Positions 53,668-64,000 are shown, counted from the first letter of the stretch. The stretch: 64,000 nt of DNA from Gammaproteobacteria bacterium (GCA_022447525.1 JAKVBA010000029.1:1-64000), one strand, 5' to 3'. Translations and numbers: made by a program. The notes: generated by a model not told the origin, from the sequence alone.

Positions 53668-54204
53668 CTAGGCCTCTGCTTGATTATAGCGTTCTGCTGA
53701 ATCTAGAATCTCTTTGCGAGCCTCTTCTTTTCCAGCCCATCCACGAACCTTTACCCACTTACCTTGCTCAAGATCTTTATAGTGTTCAAAGAAATGAGCA
53801 ATTTTGTCTAACATTTCTTGTTGTACATCGCGAAACGTCGACACGTTGTTATAGAATTTGGTCAGTTTTTCAACTGGAACTGCTAATATTTTAGCATCTT
53901 CACCGGCCTCGTCTTCCATTTGCAACACACCAATTGGTCTTACACGAACGACTGATCCCGTCACTAGTGGAAACGGCGCTAACACCAAAACATCAACTGG
54001 GTCGCCATCATCAGATAGGGTTTGAGGCACGTAACCATAATTACATGGATAGTTCATTGCGGTAGACATAAAACGGTCTACGAACATCGCTCCTGTGTCT
54101 TTATCCACTTCGTATTTAATTGGATCGCCGTAACGCGGTATCTCGATAATGACGTTAACGTCATCAGGCAGTGATTTACCTGGGCCTACATTGTTTAAAG
54201 ACAT
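53668..54204 (-). CDS. ppa: family I inorganic pyrophosphatase
   Basis: 178 aa, soluble enzyme that hydrolyses PPi. [56 protein letters not shown] is the catalytic core, with the acidic cluster [10 protein letters not shown] and the later [14 protein letters not shown]. Followed by [13 protein letters not shown]. Next to, and divergent from, the membrane PPase hppA, so the cell has both PPi-hydrolysing systems here. Confidence 0.97.
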   Translation of the reverse strand: MSLNNVGPGKSLPDDVNVIIEIPRYGDPIKYEVDKDTGAMFVDRFMSTAMNYPCNYGYVPQTLSDDGDPVDVLVLAPFPLVTGSVVRVRPIGVLQMEDEAGEDAKILAVPVEKLTKFYNNVSTFRDVQQEMLDKIAHFFEHYKDLEQGKWVKVRGWAGKEEARKEILDSAERYNQAEA

Positions 54205-54534
54205 CTTGATCAGCTCCGAAAAATTGGTCTTGAAAATTTGGCTGTATTATACTGATTTAGCGGCGTTTAACAGCCGTAGCAAACTAAAAAACGATAACAA
54301 TTTGTTAGACCCATATAAGGTTAAATTTGGTAGTAGAGGGCAGACCAATCTAAAGTAGTTTTGTTTTAGTTTAATCAATAGATCCGAAAGGCAAAAATGT
54401 TCTCTGCGCTATGATGTTTTATCGTGTAAACATAGAGGTCTAGGACCGTGGCTAAGCAGTAAGTCACTAGATTAAATGCCTGCCTGTCGATACACCTTGT
54501 TCACCAATGATGGGGAACCACAGGAGGAGACTCT
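54205..54534. other. intergenic region, ppa and hppA promoters
   Basis: About 330 bp. hppA has a strong ribosome site (AGGAGGAGACTCT before ATG). No clear operator, riboswitch or hairpin is evident, so shared control of both PPases remains possible but unsupported. Confidence 0.55.
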
Positions 54535-56544
54535 ATGTCTGTACAAGCAGTACCAGCGTTATTCGGGGTTGTTGGCTTAATCTTTGCCTTCATTATTTAT
54601 CTAAGCATCGCGCGCACTTCAGTCAGTGAAGGTAAGGTAGCCCAAATTGGCCATCAAATTCATATTGGAGCAATGGCCTTCATGAAGCGTGAATACACTA
54701 TTTTATTTGCGTTTGTTGCCGTTTTGGCCATCTTAGTAGCCATATCTGATCTAGGTTTAAAAACAATGTACGCGTTTCTATTAGGCGCGTTTTGCTCTGC
54801 ATTTGCTGGTTATATTGGTATGTTTACCGCCACCAAAGCAAACACGAGAACCACTACCGCTGCCCATGAAAAGGGGGCAGCAGCAGCATTGATAACGGCC
54901 TTTAATGGCGGATCGGTAATGGGCCTAACGGTCGCATCGATGGGCTTATTTGGATTGGGGCTTCTTTATTATTTATACGGCGCCAATGCTGAAAGCGCTC
55001 ATACTATTCATGGCTTTGGAATGGGCGCGTCTGTCGTTGCCTTATTTTCCCGTGTCGGTGGCGGAATCTTTACCAAGAGCGCCGATGTCGGAGCCGATTT
55101 AGTGGGTAAAGTAGAAGCCGGAATTCCGGAGGATGACCCTAGAAATCCAGCCGTAATTGCAGATAACGTCGGCGATAATGTTGGCGATGTTGCCGGTATG
55201 GGCTCAGATATTTTTGAATCCTATTGTGGCTCCATGATTGCAACAATAGCTATCGCCTCGACACTTAGTGTCACTGCGTTGGCTGCATTAGGTGGCAAAC
55301 AAGAAGCATTGATGGGATTACCTCTAGCTTTATCATCAGTGGGCTTAATCTGTTCCGTTCTTGGAATACTGTTGGTAGCCTTGATGAGCGGCAATTCAGC
55401 GGAGAAGGCCCTCAGAGCTGGGACTATTGGCTCCTCAATTTTGTTTATTGTCGCGTCTTACTTCCTGGTAAATAAGTTCGGCATAGCCAACTCGGTTTGG
55501 TATTCAGTTGTGATTGGTTCTGTTGGCGGCATTATCATTGGACTAGTTACCGAGTACTATACCGCTAGCTCTCCAATACGTACCATCGCAGCATCGGGTG
55601 AAACTGGAGCTGCAACAGTCATTATTTCCGGTCTCGCAATTGGTATGCAGTCTGTGGTAGTGCCCATACTCACCTTGTGCGGAATAATTTACTTTTCTAG
55701 CAGCTTCGCTGGCTTGTATGGGGTAGCGATTGCCGCAGTTGGTATGTTGGCTACCGTCGGTATCACTATGGCAATAGACGCCTATGGTCCAGTGGCAGAC
55801 AACGCTGGCGGCATTGCCGAAATGGCCGGCCTGGGAAAAGAGACTCGCGAAATAACGGATTCATTGGACGAAGTTGGGAATACCACGGCTGCCATTGGTA
55901 AAGGGTTCGCCATTGGGGCCGCGGCACTCGCTGCTTTAGCAATAATCTCTGCGTTTATTGAAACAGTATCTTTGAAAATTGACGATTTCAGCCTACAAAT
56001 CAATAACCCAGAAGTGCTGGTAGGAATGTTTATCGGCGGTATTTTTCCATTTTTGGTCTCCAGCTTAACCATGACAGCCGTGGGTGACGCAGCATTTGAC
56101 ATGATCAAAGAAGTACGTCGACAGTTTAAGGAAATACCAGGTTTATTAGAGGGTGAAGCTGAGCCAGACACGGAACGATGTGTAGACATTGCCACCACTG
56201 CCGCATTAAAGCGAATGGTATTGCCTGGTGTGTTGGCAGTAGCAGCACCAGTAGTGGTTGGGTTTGGAATTGGCGCAGAAGCACTCGGCGGCATGCTGGG
56301 CGGCGCCTTACTTGGCTGTGTGTTATTAGCCATCACTATGGCCAACGCCGGTGGTGCCTGGGATAATGCAAAAAAATACGTCGAACGTGGCAATCATGGC
56401 GGCAAGGGCTCGGATGCACACGCTGCCGTTGTTGTAGGTGATACCGTAGGTGATCCATTCAAAGATACATCAGGTCCGTCAATGAATATTTTGATCAATG
56501 TGATGGCTATCGTAAGCTTAGTAATAGCACCGCTACTCACTTAG
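54535..56544 (+). CDS. hppA: membrane-bound ion-pumping pyrophosphatase
   Basis: 669 aa, about 16 membrane helices. Uses PPi to pump H+ or Na+. PPi/Mg2+-site motifs are intact: [63 protein letters not shown], and [17 protein letters not shown]. The motif [14 protein letters not shown] has Ala where K+-independent enzymes have Lys, so it should be K+-dependent; whether it pumps Na+ or H+ cannot be decided by eye. Strong ribosome site, then a terminator 36 bp past the stop. Confidence 0.96.
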   Translation: MSVQAVPALFGVVGLIFAFIIYLSIARTSVSEGKVAQIGHQIHIGAMAFMKREYTILFAFVAVLAILVAISDLGLKTMYAFLLGAFCSAFAGYIGMFTATKANTRTTTAAHEKGAAAALITAFNGGSVMGLTVASMGLFGLGLLYYLYGANAESAHTIHGFGMGASVVALFSRVGGGIFTKSADVGADLVGKVEAGIPEDDPRNPAVIADNVGDNVGDVAGMGSDIFESYCGSMIATIAIASTLSVTALAALGGKQEALMGLPLALSSVGLICSVLGILLVALMSGNSAEKALRAGTIGSSILFIVASYFLVNKFGIANSVWYSVVIGSVGGIIIGLVTEYYTASSPIRTIAASGETGAATVIISGLAIGMQSVVVPILTLCGIIYFSSSFAGLYGVAIAAVGMLATVGITMAIDAYGPVADNAGGIAEMAGLGKETREITDSLDEVGNTTAAIGKGFAIGAAALAALAIISAFIETVSLKIDDFSLQINNPEVLVGMFIGGIFPFLVSSLTMTAVGDAAFDMIKEVRRQFKEIPGLLEGEAEPDTERCVDIATTAALKRMVLPGVLAVAAPVVVGFGIGAEALGGMLGGALLGCVLLAITMANAGGAWDNAKKYVERGNHGGKGSDAHAAVVVGDTVGDPFKDTSGPSMNILINVMAIVSLVIAPLLT

Positions 56545-56579
56545 TGTTGTAGATAACACTCTACGCAAAGTCGTAGTAT

Positions 56580-56616
56580 AAGGCTGGTAGCTCGCTAAGC
56601 TACCGGCCTTTGTTAT
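56580..56616 (+). terminator. intrinsic terminator after hppA
   Basis: AAGGCTGGTAGCT, loop CGCTA, AGCTACCGGCCTT with one G-T/mismatch position, followed by TGTTATTT. It starts 36 bp after the hppA stop. Confidence 0.85.
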
Positions 56617-56806
56617 TTAAATCTTATTTTTCTTACAGCATCCCTGCTTATTTAAAACCGCGATCACTTACCCGCGCTCACATACATCTCCAATCAACGA
56701 GATCGATTAATAGCAACCGGCCTCAGCTTATAACTAATTTTTTCTAGGTTATACGTGGAGTCCCTTAGTTGAGCATTTCCAACCAACTCTATAGGTCAGC
56801 TAAAAA

Positions 56807-57211
56807 TTACCACCAGGCGGATACACCAGCCGCAAACAGTACTATTAATGAGAGCATAGATATACCAAATATTACTGAACGCATTAGTTGAAAATTGGCG
56901 TAGTAGCACACAGCATACAAAACTCTTGCCATCACATAAGCCGCTGCCGCAGCTTCGGTCACAAGCGTAGAGGCCTGCACAACAATACAAAATATGCTGG
57001 CGAGAATAAAAATTGCGATCGTTTCATTTGTATTAGCAAAAACCCTTGAAGCCCTAAATAAAAAGCTATCGTGATTTGCTGCAATCGTCGATCCTGGTTT
57101 GTGCTTAGTTATAATTCCACTGATATCAAGCACGATAAATTGAATGATATGCAGTAGCGTCAGCAGCCCTATAATGGTTATGAGGTTTGGGTAGTTTTCT
57201 AAGAGGCTCAT
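56807..57211 (-). CDS. MAPEG-family membrane protein
   Basis: 134 aa, four helices. FLFRASRVFANTNETIAIFILASIFC matches the MAPEG helix-2 signature (RVFANTNE), and AAAAAYVMARVLYAVCYYANFQLMRSVIF the helix-3/4 signature. Third MAPEG gene in the window. No partner gene is adjacent; function unknown beyond possible glutathione chemistry. Confidence 0.85.
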   Translation of the reverse strand: MSLLENYPNLITIIGLLTLLHIIQFIVLDISGIITKHKPGSTIAANHDSFLFRASRVFANTNETIAIFILASIFCIVVQASTLVTEAAAAAYVMARVLYAVCYYANFQLMRSVIFGISMLSLIVLFAAGVSAWW

Positions 57212-57355
57212 ATTTTTATAAAATACTTGATTAGATTGTTGGTAAAAAAGTGAGCGAATAGCGCTAGTAATTACATTTCAATACACCAACATCATTGTCG
57301 ACGGTAAAAGCTGTCACTACTGTAACTCTGTAGTTCTAGCATTAGTAAGTTGACC

Positions 57356-57895
57356 CTACTCGACTACACTCCATGTTTTTAGTTTCGACATCGTTTCGTT
57401 ACAGCTTGTCAGCAGCAATGGGCGCTTTACCCAAGGGCCTGCAGCTTGAGTCTTTGCCGCTACGCTGATACATCTAGATTGATCTTCAAATAAACGAAGT
57501 GTTCGATCATCAGATTTGTATACAAACTTTTGACGTGGATGATCATTGCACTCTAATAGCGCAAATACTGTTATCTCGTTCGCTATAAGCGCTTGCATAC
57601 AAAAGCCGCTAAAAGCAAACGAAGTTATTCTTCCGGTATCGACATCATAGGAAAATCGGGTATCGTTATCTCGATCATTACGAGGTCGATTCGCTTTTTT
57701 GGGCTTACATGTATGGGTATGAAGTAGGTCTGTCTTACCGCGAGCGGAGGTATCAATACAAAAACCATAACCGTTGGGTTCATCTTGATTGTCACTCAGA
57801 ACGATATAAGGTGGTGCACTTGGTACAACAGGAGGCGATGCATGTACAATTGATACCATGCAAAGCAGTAAAAATAAGAAAATTAGTTTAATCAC
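57356..57895 (-). CDS. secreted beta-trefoil-like protein
   Basis: 179 aa. Signal peptide KLIFLFLLLCMVSIVHAS, then repeats resembling ricin-B trefoil lobes: GYGFCIDTSARGKTDLLHTHTCKP, GFCMQALIANEITVFALLECNDHPRQKFVY and SRCISVAAKTQAAGPWVKRPLLLTSCNETMSKLKTWSV; the three CxxA/S repeats with QxF/W-type endings are visible. Ricin-B-like folds bind sugars, but binding is not shown. Cysteines probably form disulfides. Role unknown. Confidence 0.7.
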   Translation of the reverse strand: MIKLIFLFLLLCMVSIVHASPPVVPSAPPYIVLSDNQDEPNGYGFCIDTSARGKTDLLHTHTCKPKKANRPRNDRDNDTRFSYDVDTGRITSFAFSGFCMQALIANEITVFALLECNDHPRQKFVYKSDDRTLRLFEDQSRCISVAAKTQAAGPWVKRPLLLTSCNETMSKLKTWSVVE

Positions 57896-58029
57896 AATAA
57901 CAAATAGCCTCCCCTGTAGTTTTAGTCTGTTGACAACTAGTGCAATGATCTACACACTTTTGTACTTTCGGTGTTTTGCCGCATATTGCATCTTAACCTT
58001 TTTATTTAAAAGGCAAAAACACGGTATCG

Positions 58030-58431
58030 TTATGGACTAATTTTTACAGCTTTCGCATTGCAAGTAGCTGAGGCCCAACAGCTTTTAGCCCAGTTCACCC
58101 CTTCTCGAAAACATTCCTCGCCGATAACAGCATCTGCTTCAAGCATGGCGGCTTTGAATCTTAAATCATCTTGAGCTGATTTCATGATTAAAGATTGCAG
58201 CTCACTAGCATCGGCTCGCTCGAGCTTATAAGTATTGCGAAAACAAAAGTACCCTTCAACATCGCCAATTACCCTATATCTCTTTTCGTCTATCAATACC
58301 CCGTCTATATCGTTTGAGATTATGTTTTGATATGAATCTTGTTCAGTAGGAGTTAAATCTGATAACTTTAAATGAGTTGTGCACGCTGTCAGACCTAGAA
58401 GAGATATAAATAGCGAGATATTGATTTTCAT
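58030..58431 (-). CDS. small lipoprotein, unrecognised
   Basis: 133 aa from the ATG at 58431 (MKINISLFISLLGLTACTT), with a lipobox LTAC. The mature part has four or more Cys (CFRN, CFREG, CWASATC) and an EECF segment, likely disulfide-bonded. The track start adds eight residues before the signal and is less likely. No family is recognised. Confidence 0.75.
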   Translation of the reverse strand: MKINISLFISLLGLTACTTHLKLSDLTPTEQDSYQNIISNDIDGVLIDEKRYRVIGDVEGYFCFRNTYKLERADASELQSLIMKSAQDDLRFKAAMLEADAVIGEECFREGVNWAKSCWASATCNAKAVKISP

Positions 58432-58564
58432 ATTTTTTAATTTAACATCGTCCAAACGAATCTTAAACGTCTATTAAAGGTAGTTTTGGTGACCTACAAC
58501 AAAGGCAAAATACTTATTTTTGTCAGAGAAAAGCGACGGTTATTTGATCAAAACGGATATTGGT

Positions 58565-59131
58565 TTATAGAAATTCAACCAGTCCATCCAAGAAAAATTC
58601 ATTTACCAAGATTAAGCCTCCCTCATACTCATAAGGAGTTCGTCGGCCATAGATCCCTTCGACACAAGCAAATTCTCTTCTAGACTTTTTCATTATTCCA
58701 TCTTTAAAAAGCAAATGCCCCAGAGGTTTAGAGCCTAAGCTAGCTAAACCTGTTTCTGTTCTCTTGGTGAGATCATAGGGAATCACGCTTCTGGCAAACA
58801 CAACAGGCTTTTCAAATATGCATAATTGGACCTGACGAACGGTGGCTTCTTTACTTTTATCAAGGCCAAGTCTGCTTGACTCAGACAAATAGGGCACCTC
58901 CAGTCGCTCTTGGATAACTTCGACCTTGAAACTAGTGCTTCCGATATTTTTTAATGCAGTAGTTAGAGATCCCCTGTCGGACATTATAGTCAAGAGCTCA
59001 AGAGGCAAACTCTCAAGCACTGTTTCAGACTCTTCTTCCCAGTTCGCGCGCTCAATAGCAGCACGCCATTGGAGTGAATGATTATCGATCAAAACTTTAG
59101 ACAGCGGTTTGCAACATTGGAAGGGGCACAT
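58565..59131 (-). CDS. ubiC: chorismate--pyruvate lyase UbiC
   Basis: 188 aa by the ORF track. It makes 4-hydroxybenzoate from chorismate, first committed step of ubiquinone synthesis. Family motifs are in order: LLTIMSDRGSLTTALKN, RQVQLCIFEKPVVFARSVIP, LASLGSKPLGHLLFKDG and IYGRRTPYEYEGGLILVNEFFLDGL, with the conserved Arg of ARSVIP and the late Glu of NEFFL. Its ATG overlaps the M48 stop by 35 bp; a TTG just after that stop (codon 14) would avoid the overlap, so start is unsure. ubiA is not next to it. Confidence 0.82.
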   Translation of the reverse strand: MCPFQCCKPLSKVLIDNHSLQWRAAIERANWEEESETVLESLPLELLTIMSDRGSLTTALKNIGSTSFKVEVIQERLEVPYLSESSRLGLDKSKEATVRQVQLCIFEKPVVFARSVIPYDLTKRTETGLASLGSKPLGHLLFKDGIMKKSRREFACVEGIYGRRTPYEYEGGLILVNEFFLDGLVEFL

Positions 59132-61070
59132 GAATCAGAGCACAGATTACTCGCATCATTTCCTGCTCTTCAGTGATAAACTGTTTATCGTCTAAAACGG
59201 TAGTAGCTAAAGCTTTAACTACGGTCGCTTTCTCTGTGGCGGATAGCTCGTCTAGTTCACCCAAAGCATGATCAAGCTTTTGTTGCCAATCATCGTCAAA
59301 GCTTAAATTTTTATGTTGAATACCGGCAGAAGCCATCCCGGCTTTAAAAGCTTTTTGAGCGAATTGTAAGCCCTGTGCGCTTATTGAGTTTTGTCCATGG
59401 GAAGCAAGAATGCTCACCACCATGGCTAGTTCATCTATGCAATTTTTGACCTTTTTGTTGCCATGTATCCGCGTACGATTCGGTATATGAGATTCCCTCA
59501 TGTATTGTTGGATCAATCTCGAAAGTAAATACTCGAATGAGTCTATTTTATTATCCACTTTAGACATTTTTTCTATGGTGGATAGTAATTTTTCAACATC
59601 AGATACCGGACGTCTTTTTAATGACGGATACGCTATCTCCATTAAAGGTAGTCTGTGATCGACCTTGATTAATCCATTAGTAGTTAAAAGGTGACGTATC
59701 TTACCCTCGCTAAGATCTCCCATTTCCTGTGTAACAATCAGCAATTGTTGCTCGCGAAGTGTTTGATCAGAATCCAGCAAGCAGTACATCAATACCTCGG
59801 GTGACCACTCTGTACTATGAGCTGCGTGTCTAAGACCATCACCGATTTCTTCAGTAAGTAAAGCAGCTGCTACGATCCTCCCCGTGCTTGGGCTTCCTAT
59901 ATTACTGACGATATCATCTACATCAAATATAAAATCGCGCTTTTTGCTCACCTTTGGGGTATCAAGCTCTTTGGCCGCTTTGTCTGCTTGGGCATGCTCG
60001 CGACGCTCCTGTGCCTTTAATTTTTTCGCTAATTGTTCAATTTCTCCAGCATTAAAGCTCTTTTCTATGCGTTGAATTCGTTGTTCTAACGGAGGGTGTG
60101 TGGCAAACATTAAGGACTTAAAACCAGACCCAAAGAGCATATGGCTCACTTCTTCTGAATCAACATGAAGATACGAGGCGTGGCTGTAAGCGGCAATTTT
60201 TTTTAGGGCGCCAGAAATACCCTCCGGGTCTCTGGTGTATTGGACAGCGGAAGCATCGGCTAAGTATTCTCTCTGCCTAGATAGTGCTGCTTTCATCCAT
60301 CTTGCAAAGAAAAGACCAACGTAGCCAACAATCATCAACGCTCCACCAATGACTAGAACGGCTCCAGCATTATTGTTCCGACTCGAAGAACGAGCATATC
60401 GAGTGGAATGAAGAAAACGTCGGCCAACGATGGCTATGACCATTATCCCAAAAATGATGCCCATCAAACGAATATTGATGCGCATATCCCCATTAAAGAT
60501 GTGGCTGAACTCATGAGCTATAACACCTTGTAGTTCAGCACGATTCAATCTTTCTAGGGTTCCTTGCGTTACAGCCACCGCTGCATCGGCTGCTGAATAA
60601 CCAGCGGCAAAAGCATTGATACCTGGTTCACTTTCCAATACAAATACATCTGGCACAGGTGTGCCAGATGCGATAGAAATTTCCTCAACCACATTGTAGA
60701 GACGTCTCCTTAATGGATCTCTAGTATCCGCTGTGACAAGTGTACCACCAAGACTGGCGGCCACTTTTGCACCCCCAGATCGTAGGCTAGCAATTTTAAC
60801 TAAGCTTGATAGACCAATTACCGATGCTGTTCCTAGGCTTACCATTGCCAATAAACCAGCATTAGCGGATATACTCTCCACACTAAATAAGGATAGTGCT
60901 TGCTGTGGTTCCATCGAAGAAACACTGGTGGACAACGGTATCTGAGTTCCGATAGCTAGCAAAACAATTGCATCGATAACTAACACTATAAGGAGGGTAA
61001 CACCTACAAAAGCGGCAATTAACCACTTAGACTGTTTGCGTGCTTTTTCTTGTTGTTGAAAAAAGTTCAA
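59097..61070 (-). CDS. M48 metalloprotease with long TerB-like C-terminal extension
   Basis: 657 aa. Two N-terminal membrane helices (WLIAAFVGVTLLIVLVIDAIVLLAI at 16-40 and LLAMVSLGTASVIGLSSLV), the zinc motif HEFSH at 186-190 with ELQGVIA before it, further helices near 200-250 and the third ligand Glu in REYLADASAVQ, as in HtpX-like proteases. Residues about 370-657 are an extra helical, acidic domain (GELDELSATEKATVVKALATTVLDDKQFITEEQEMMRVICALIHVPLP) like TerB domains. lemA lies just upstream; LemA-M48 pairs are common. Probably handles membrane-protein quality control; the extension's role is unknown. Confidence 0.88.
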   Translation of the reverse strand: MNFFQQQEKARKQSKWLIAAFVGVTLLIVLVIDAIVLLAIGTQIPLSTSVSSMEPQQALSLFSVESISANAGLLAMVSLGTASVIGLSSLVKIASLRSGGAKVAASLGGTLVTADTRDPLRRRLYNVVEEISIASGTPVPDVFVLESEPGINAFAAGYSAADAAVAVTQGTLERLNRAELQGVIAHEFSHIFNGDMRINIRLMGIIFGIMVIAIVGRRFLHSTRYARSSSRNNNAGAVLVIGGALMIVGYVGLFFARWMKAALSRQREYLADASAVQYTRDPEGISGALKKIAAYSHASYLHVDSEEVSHMLFGSGFKSLMFATHPPLEQRIQRIEKSFNAGEIEQLAKKLKAQERREHAQADKAAKELDTPKVSKKRDFIFDVDDIVSNIGSPSTGRIVAAALLTEEIGDGLRHAAHSTEWSPEVLMYCLLDSDQTLREQQLLIVTQEMGDLSEGKIRHLLTTNGLIKVDHRLPLMEIAYPSLKRRPVSDVEKLLSTIEKMSKVDNKIDSFEYLLSRLIQQYMRESHIPNRTRIHGNKKVKNCIDELAMVVSILASHGQNSISAQGLQFAQKAFKAGMASAGIQHKNLSFDDDWQQKLDHALGELDELSATEKATVVKALATTVLDDKQFITEEQEMMRVICALIHVPLPMLQTAV

Positions 61071-61093
61071 AGTTTGCTTCTACCGTTAGAAAA

Positions 61094-61681
61094 TTAGAAC
61101 TGTACTTTAGGTACTTGTTTTATAGATGCGTCCTCAAGTTCTAAAGGAGCCGCTTGTGTAAAAGTAAACCAGCCTGCTATTAGGTTGCTTGGAAATTGCT
61201 CTATTAGATTGTTGTACATCATCACACCGTCGTTAAACGCTTGTCGCGCAAAAGACAGCTTGTTTTCAGTAGTTGTTAATTCTTCTGATAACTGCATCAT
61301 GTTTTCGTTTGCCTTCAGATCTGGATAAGATTCAGATAGAGCGAATAACCGACCTAGAGCTCCCGATAGACCACGCTCGGCCTCTCCTAGTTTTTGTAGA
61401 GCAGCTGGATTAGTCGGGTCAGACTTAACATCACCCAAACCTGATACAGCCGAATTTCGAGCTTGAATAACAGCTTCCAAAGTTTCCTTCTCATGGGCCA
61501 TATAGCCCTTAGCCGTTTCGATCAGGTTTGGGATTAAATCATGGCGACGAGTAAGTTGTACATCGATTTGAGCAAATGCATTTTTATATCCGTTTCTTGC
61601 CGCCACCAATCGGTTGTATAGCGATACTCCATAGAAGATCACGCCAAAAAATACTATAAGTAAAACGGTGCCTGTTCCCAT
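61094..61681 (-). CDS. lemA: LemA-family membrane protein
   Basis: 195 aa. One N-terminal helix (TVLLIVFFGVIFYGVSLYNRLV), then the LemA coil: RNGYKNAFAQIDVQLTRRHDLIPNLIETAKGYMAHEKETLEAVIQARNSAV, FALSESYPDLKANENMMQLSEELTTTENKLSFARQAFNDGVMMYNNLIEQFPSNLIAG. The signature DVQLTRRHDLIPNL and NxxxxxxPxxLxAG are present. Located 23 bp before the M48 gene, the typical pair. Biochemical role is not known. Confidence 0.94.
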   Translation of the reverse strand: MGTGTVLLIVFFGVIFYGVSLYNRLVAARNGYKNAFAQIDVQLTRRHDLIPNLIETAKGYMAHEKETLEAVIQARNSAVSGLGDVKSDPTNPAALQKLGEAERGLSGALGRLFALSESYPDLKANENMMQLSEELTTTENKLSFARQAFNDGVMMYNNLIEQFPSNLIAGWFTFTQAAPLELEDASIKQVPKVQF

Positions 61682-61817
61682 ATTAAGGACCTCAGATTGG
61701 TTATATTTCGCTCATTGTAACTCGGCGAAACCATTCCCGTCAGCTTATTATTTTGCTGTTAATTATCAATGAGATTAGTAAATTAGAGTAAATCTAGGGT
61801 TATAAAAGGGGGAACTC

Positions 61818-61949
61818 ATGTCTAGTTTTGTTAGCGTATTAGCCAATTTCAGGGCTCTAGATATCTTTAATTCCGGACCGCTTAGCGCGCTTAATGGAGC
61901 TGTCACTGGTCACCCGCTTAAGGAGACCACAGTTAACGACGAAAGATAG
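61818..61949 (+). CDS. possible small protein
   Basis: 43 aa (MSSFVSVLANFRALDIFNSGP ... NDER). A strong ribosome site (AAAAGGGGGAACTC) precedes the ATG, and TATAAA just before it could be part of a -10 element. It has no recognised family and is too short for the ORF track. It may be real or chance. Confidence 0.35.
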   Translation: MSSFVSVLANFRALDIFNSGPLSALNGAVTGHPLKETTVNDER

Positions 61950-62202
61950 TTAGTCCAGTCTCGAGTATTACCGATGAGGACCAAAATGGGTGATAGACAC
62001 CTGCACAGAGTCTGTTTTTACTCGTCTTGATAGACTTAGTTAAAATCAATACTGAACACGATTTAAAAAACACAAGGATCTACTAAATAAGTCCTACTTA
62101 ACGCGGACTTAAATAAATGATTGGCCACATGGCCTTGTTCTATGAGGTTGATAGGTAAGGCTTTGTGTATTTTTGCCTTAGGTGATCTGTGCAAGCATAA
62201 AA

Positions 62203-62231
62203 AAGCCCGTTGATCAGTAACCAACGGGCTT
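62203..62231 (-). terminator. terminator after atpC
   Basis: On the minus strand AAGCCCGTTG pairs with CAACGGGCTT around a 9-nt loop, followed by TTTTTTATGC. It marks the end of the atp operon and lies 22 bp past the atpC stop. Confidence 0.93.
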
Positions 62232-62253
62232 GTATCTCTGATCAATAGGACGC

Positions 62254-62673
62254 TTACCGACCTTTTTTAACCATTTTCTTTAAAGCTTGTAATTGCGCAG
62301 CGGCCTGAGCTAATTCAGCTTTAGCACGCGCATAATCTATATCAGCCTTACTATCTTTCAATGCTTGTTCAGCCTTGCGTTGCGCCTCTAAAGCGGCGGC
62401 TTCGTCCAAATCGTCAGCACGAATAGCCGTATCAGACAGGACAGTCACTTTCTTTGGAGTTACCTCTAGGATACCGCCAGAAACATAGATTACTTGCTCT
62501 TCACCGTCAGCAGTTTGCACCCTAACATCACCAGGCTTCAGATTTGTCAACAGGGGAGTATGATTTGGGTATATACCAAGCTCTCCGTTGATGGCTGTGG
62601 CAATTAACATTGAGGCTTGGCCAGAGAACAATTCGTTTTCTGCACTAACCACTTCAACTTGCATAGTACTCAT
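62254..62673 (-). CDS. atpC: ATP synthase F1 epsilon subunit
   Basis: 139 aa. [49 protein letters not shown] is the N-terminal beta domain, with [26 protein letters not shown] at its end, and a C-terminal helical hairpin ([44 protein letters not shown]). It regulates F1 rotation. Last gene of the atp operon. The gap to atpD is 193 bp, larger than usual. Confidence 0.96.
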   Translation of the reverse strand: MSTMQVEVVSAENELFSGQASMLIATAINGELGIYPNHTPLLTNLKPGDVRVQTADGEEQVIYVSGGILEVTPKKVTVLSDTAIRADDLDEAAALEAQRKAEQALKDSKADIDYARAKAELAQAAAQLQALKKMVKKGR

Positions 62674-62866
62674 ATTACTTTCTCTTTATTCGTGCCAGCC
62701 GCTTTTTATCAAAGCTGGAGCTGACAAATAGCGCTACATCTGACGTTCTTAATGAGGCAGATTTAGTTCAGAACGAGGCGCCAGCTTGCGCAGGGGAGGA
62801 AGCGTATAATAATACGTGACCGACCTGAGCAAGCTAGCAACGAAGTCTCTGGACTAAATATGTCCC

Positions 62867-64000
<1,134 letters not shown>

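Larger units (their letters stand above)
61682..62253. other. intergenic region between lemA and atpC
   Basis: About 570 bp. It contains one small plus-strand ORF with a good ribosome site (see 61818-61949) and the atpC terminator. Otherwise no gene or repeat is supported. Confidence 0.5.

Noticed and set aside
55782-56393. 203-aa minus-strand ORF inside hppA
   Set aside because: It is a mirror of the hppA coding frame, low-complexity (Pro/Ala/Ser-rich), and has no ribosome site or family match.
62063-62245. 60-aa minus-strand ORF past atpC
   Set aside because: It runs through the atpC terminator hairpin; no family match.

Overview
The window looks like chromosome from a Gram-negative, probably marine, gammaproteobacterium. 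The evidence is the dusB-fis pair, the prmA/zinc-ribbon/dusB/fis/purH neighbourhood, ZapG (YhcB), Prc, UbiC, a TonB-dependent receptor and a classic atpD-atpC end. Base composition leans to A+T. I saw no tRNA, rRNA, CRISPR array, insertion sequence or prophage. The exact genus cannot be read from the sequence by eye. LAYOUT. 1-7.0 kb: partial zapG, the periplasmic protease prc, a large exported PHP-type metallohydrolase and an unrecognised single-pass membrane protein. 7.3-15 kb: housekeeping block dsbD, a TlpA-like thioredoxin, prmA, a zinc-ribbon membrane protein, dusB-fis (preceded by a perfect 16-bp inverted repeat) and purH. 15-22.6 kb: LysE exporter, exported amidohydrolase, TonB-dependent receptor, TPR-sulfotransferase, family 9 glycosyltransferase. 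23-28.8 kb: a possible detoxification island with an HxlR regulator, SDR, double cupin, PhzF, DCC-type thiol protein, GFA protein, MAPEG protein and the aldehyde reductase yqhD. 29.1-36 kb: a complete-looking phenylalanine/tyrosine catabolic operon (hppD, fahA, VOC protein, maiA, scoA, scoB, phhA) behind a promoter with two tandem palindromic operators. It has no homogentisate dioxygenase of the usual cupin type, and an uncharacterised VOC-fold protein sits where that step would be expected. 36-42.4 kb: lipoprotein amidohydrolase, pgi, SDR, a frameshifted M14 carboxypeptidase-like gene and a CorB-like CBS membrane protein. 42.8-48.7 kb: MAPEG protein, purK/purE, small membrane protein, SGNH hydrolase, NAD(P)-binding protein, outer-membrane barrel. 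48.8-52.2 kb: nucleoside operon (Fe/2-oxoglutarate oxygenase, ribokinase, nucleoside hydrolase, thymidine kinase). 53-56.5 kb: soluble (ppa) and membrane (hppA) pyrophosphatases, divergent. 56.8-62 kb: MAPEG protein, a secreted trefoil-like protein, a lipoprotein, ubiC, an M48 protease with a long C-terminal extension, and lemA. 62.2-64 kb: atpC and the end of atpD. HOW THE GENES WORK TOGETHER. Phe is hydroxylated by PhhA; after transamination HppD makes homogentisate; MaiA and FahA finish ring breakdown to fumarate and acetoacetate, and ScoAB activates acetoacetate. The nucleoside operon would release base and ribose, phosphorylate ribose, and probably oxidise a base or nucleoside. The strongest leads for new biology are the VOC protein in the tyrosine operon, the oxygenase in the nucleoside operon, and the 422-aa unknown membrane protein.
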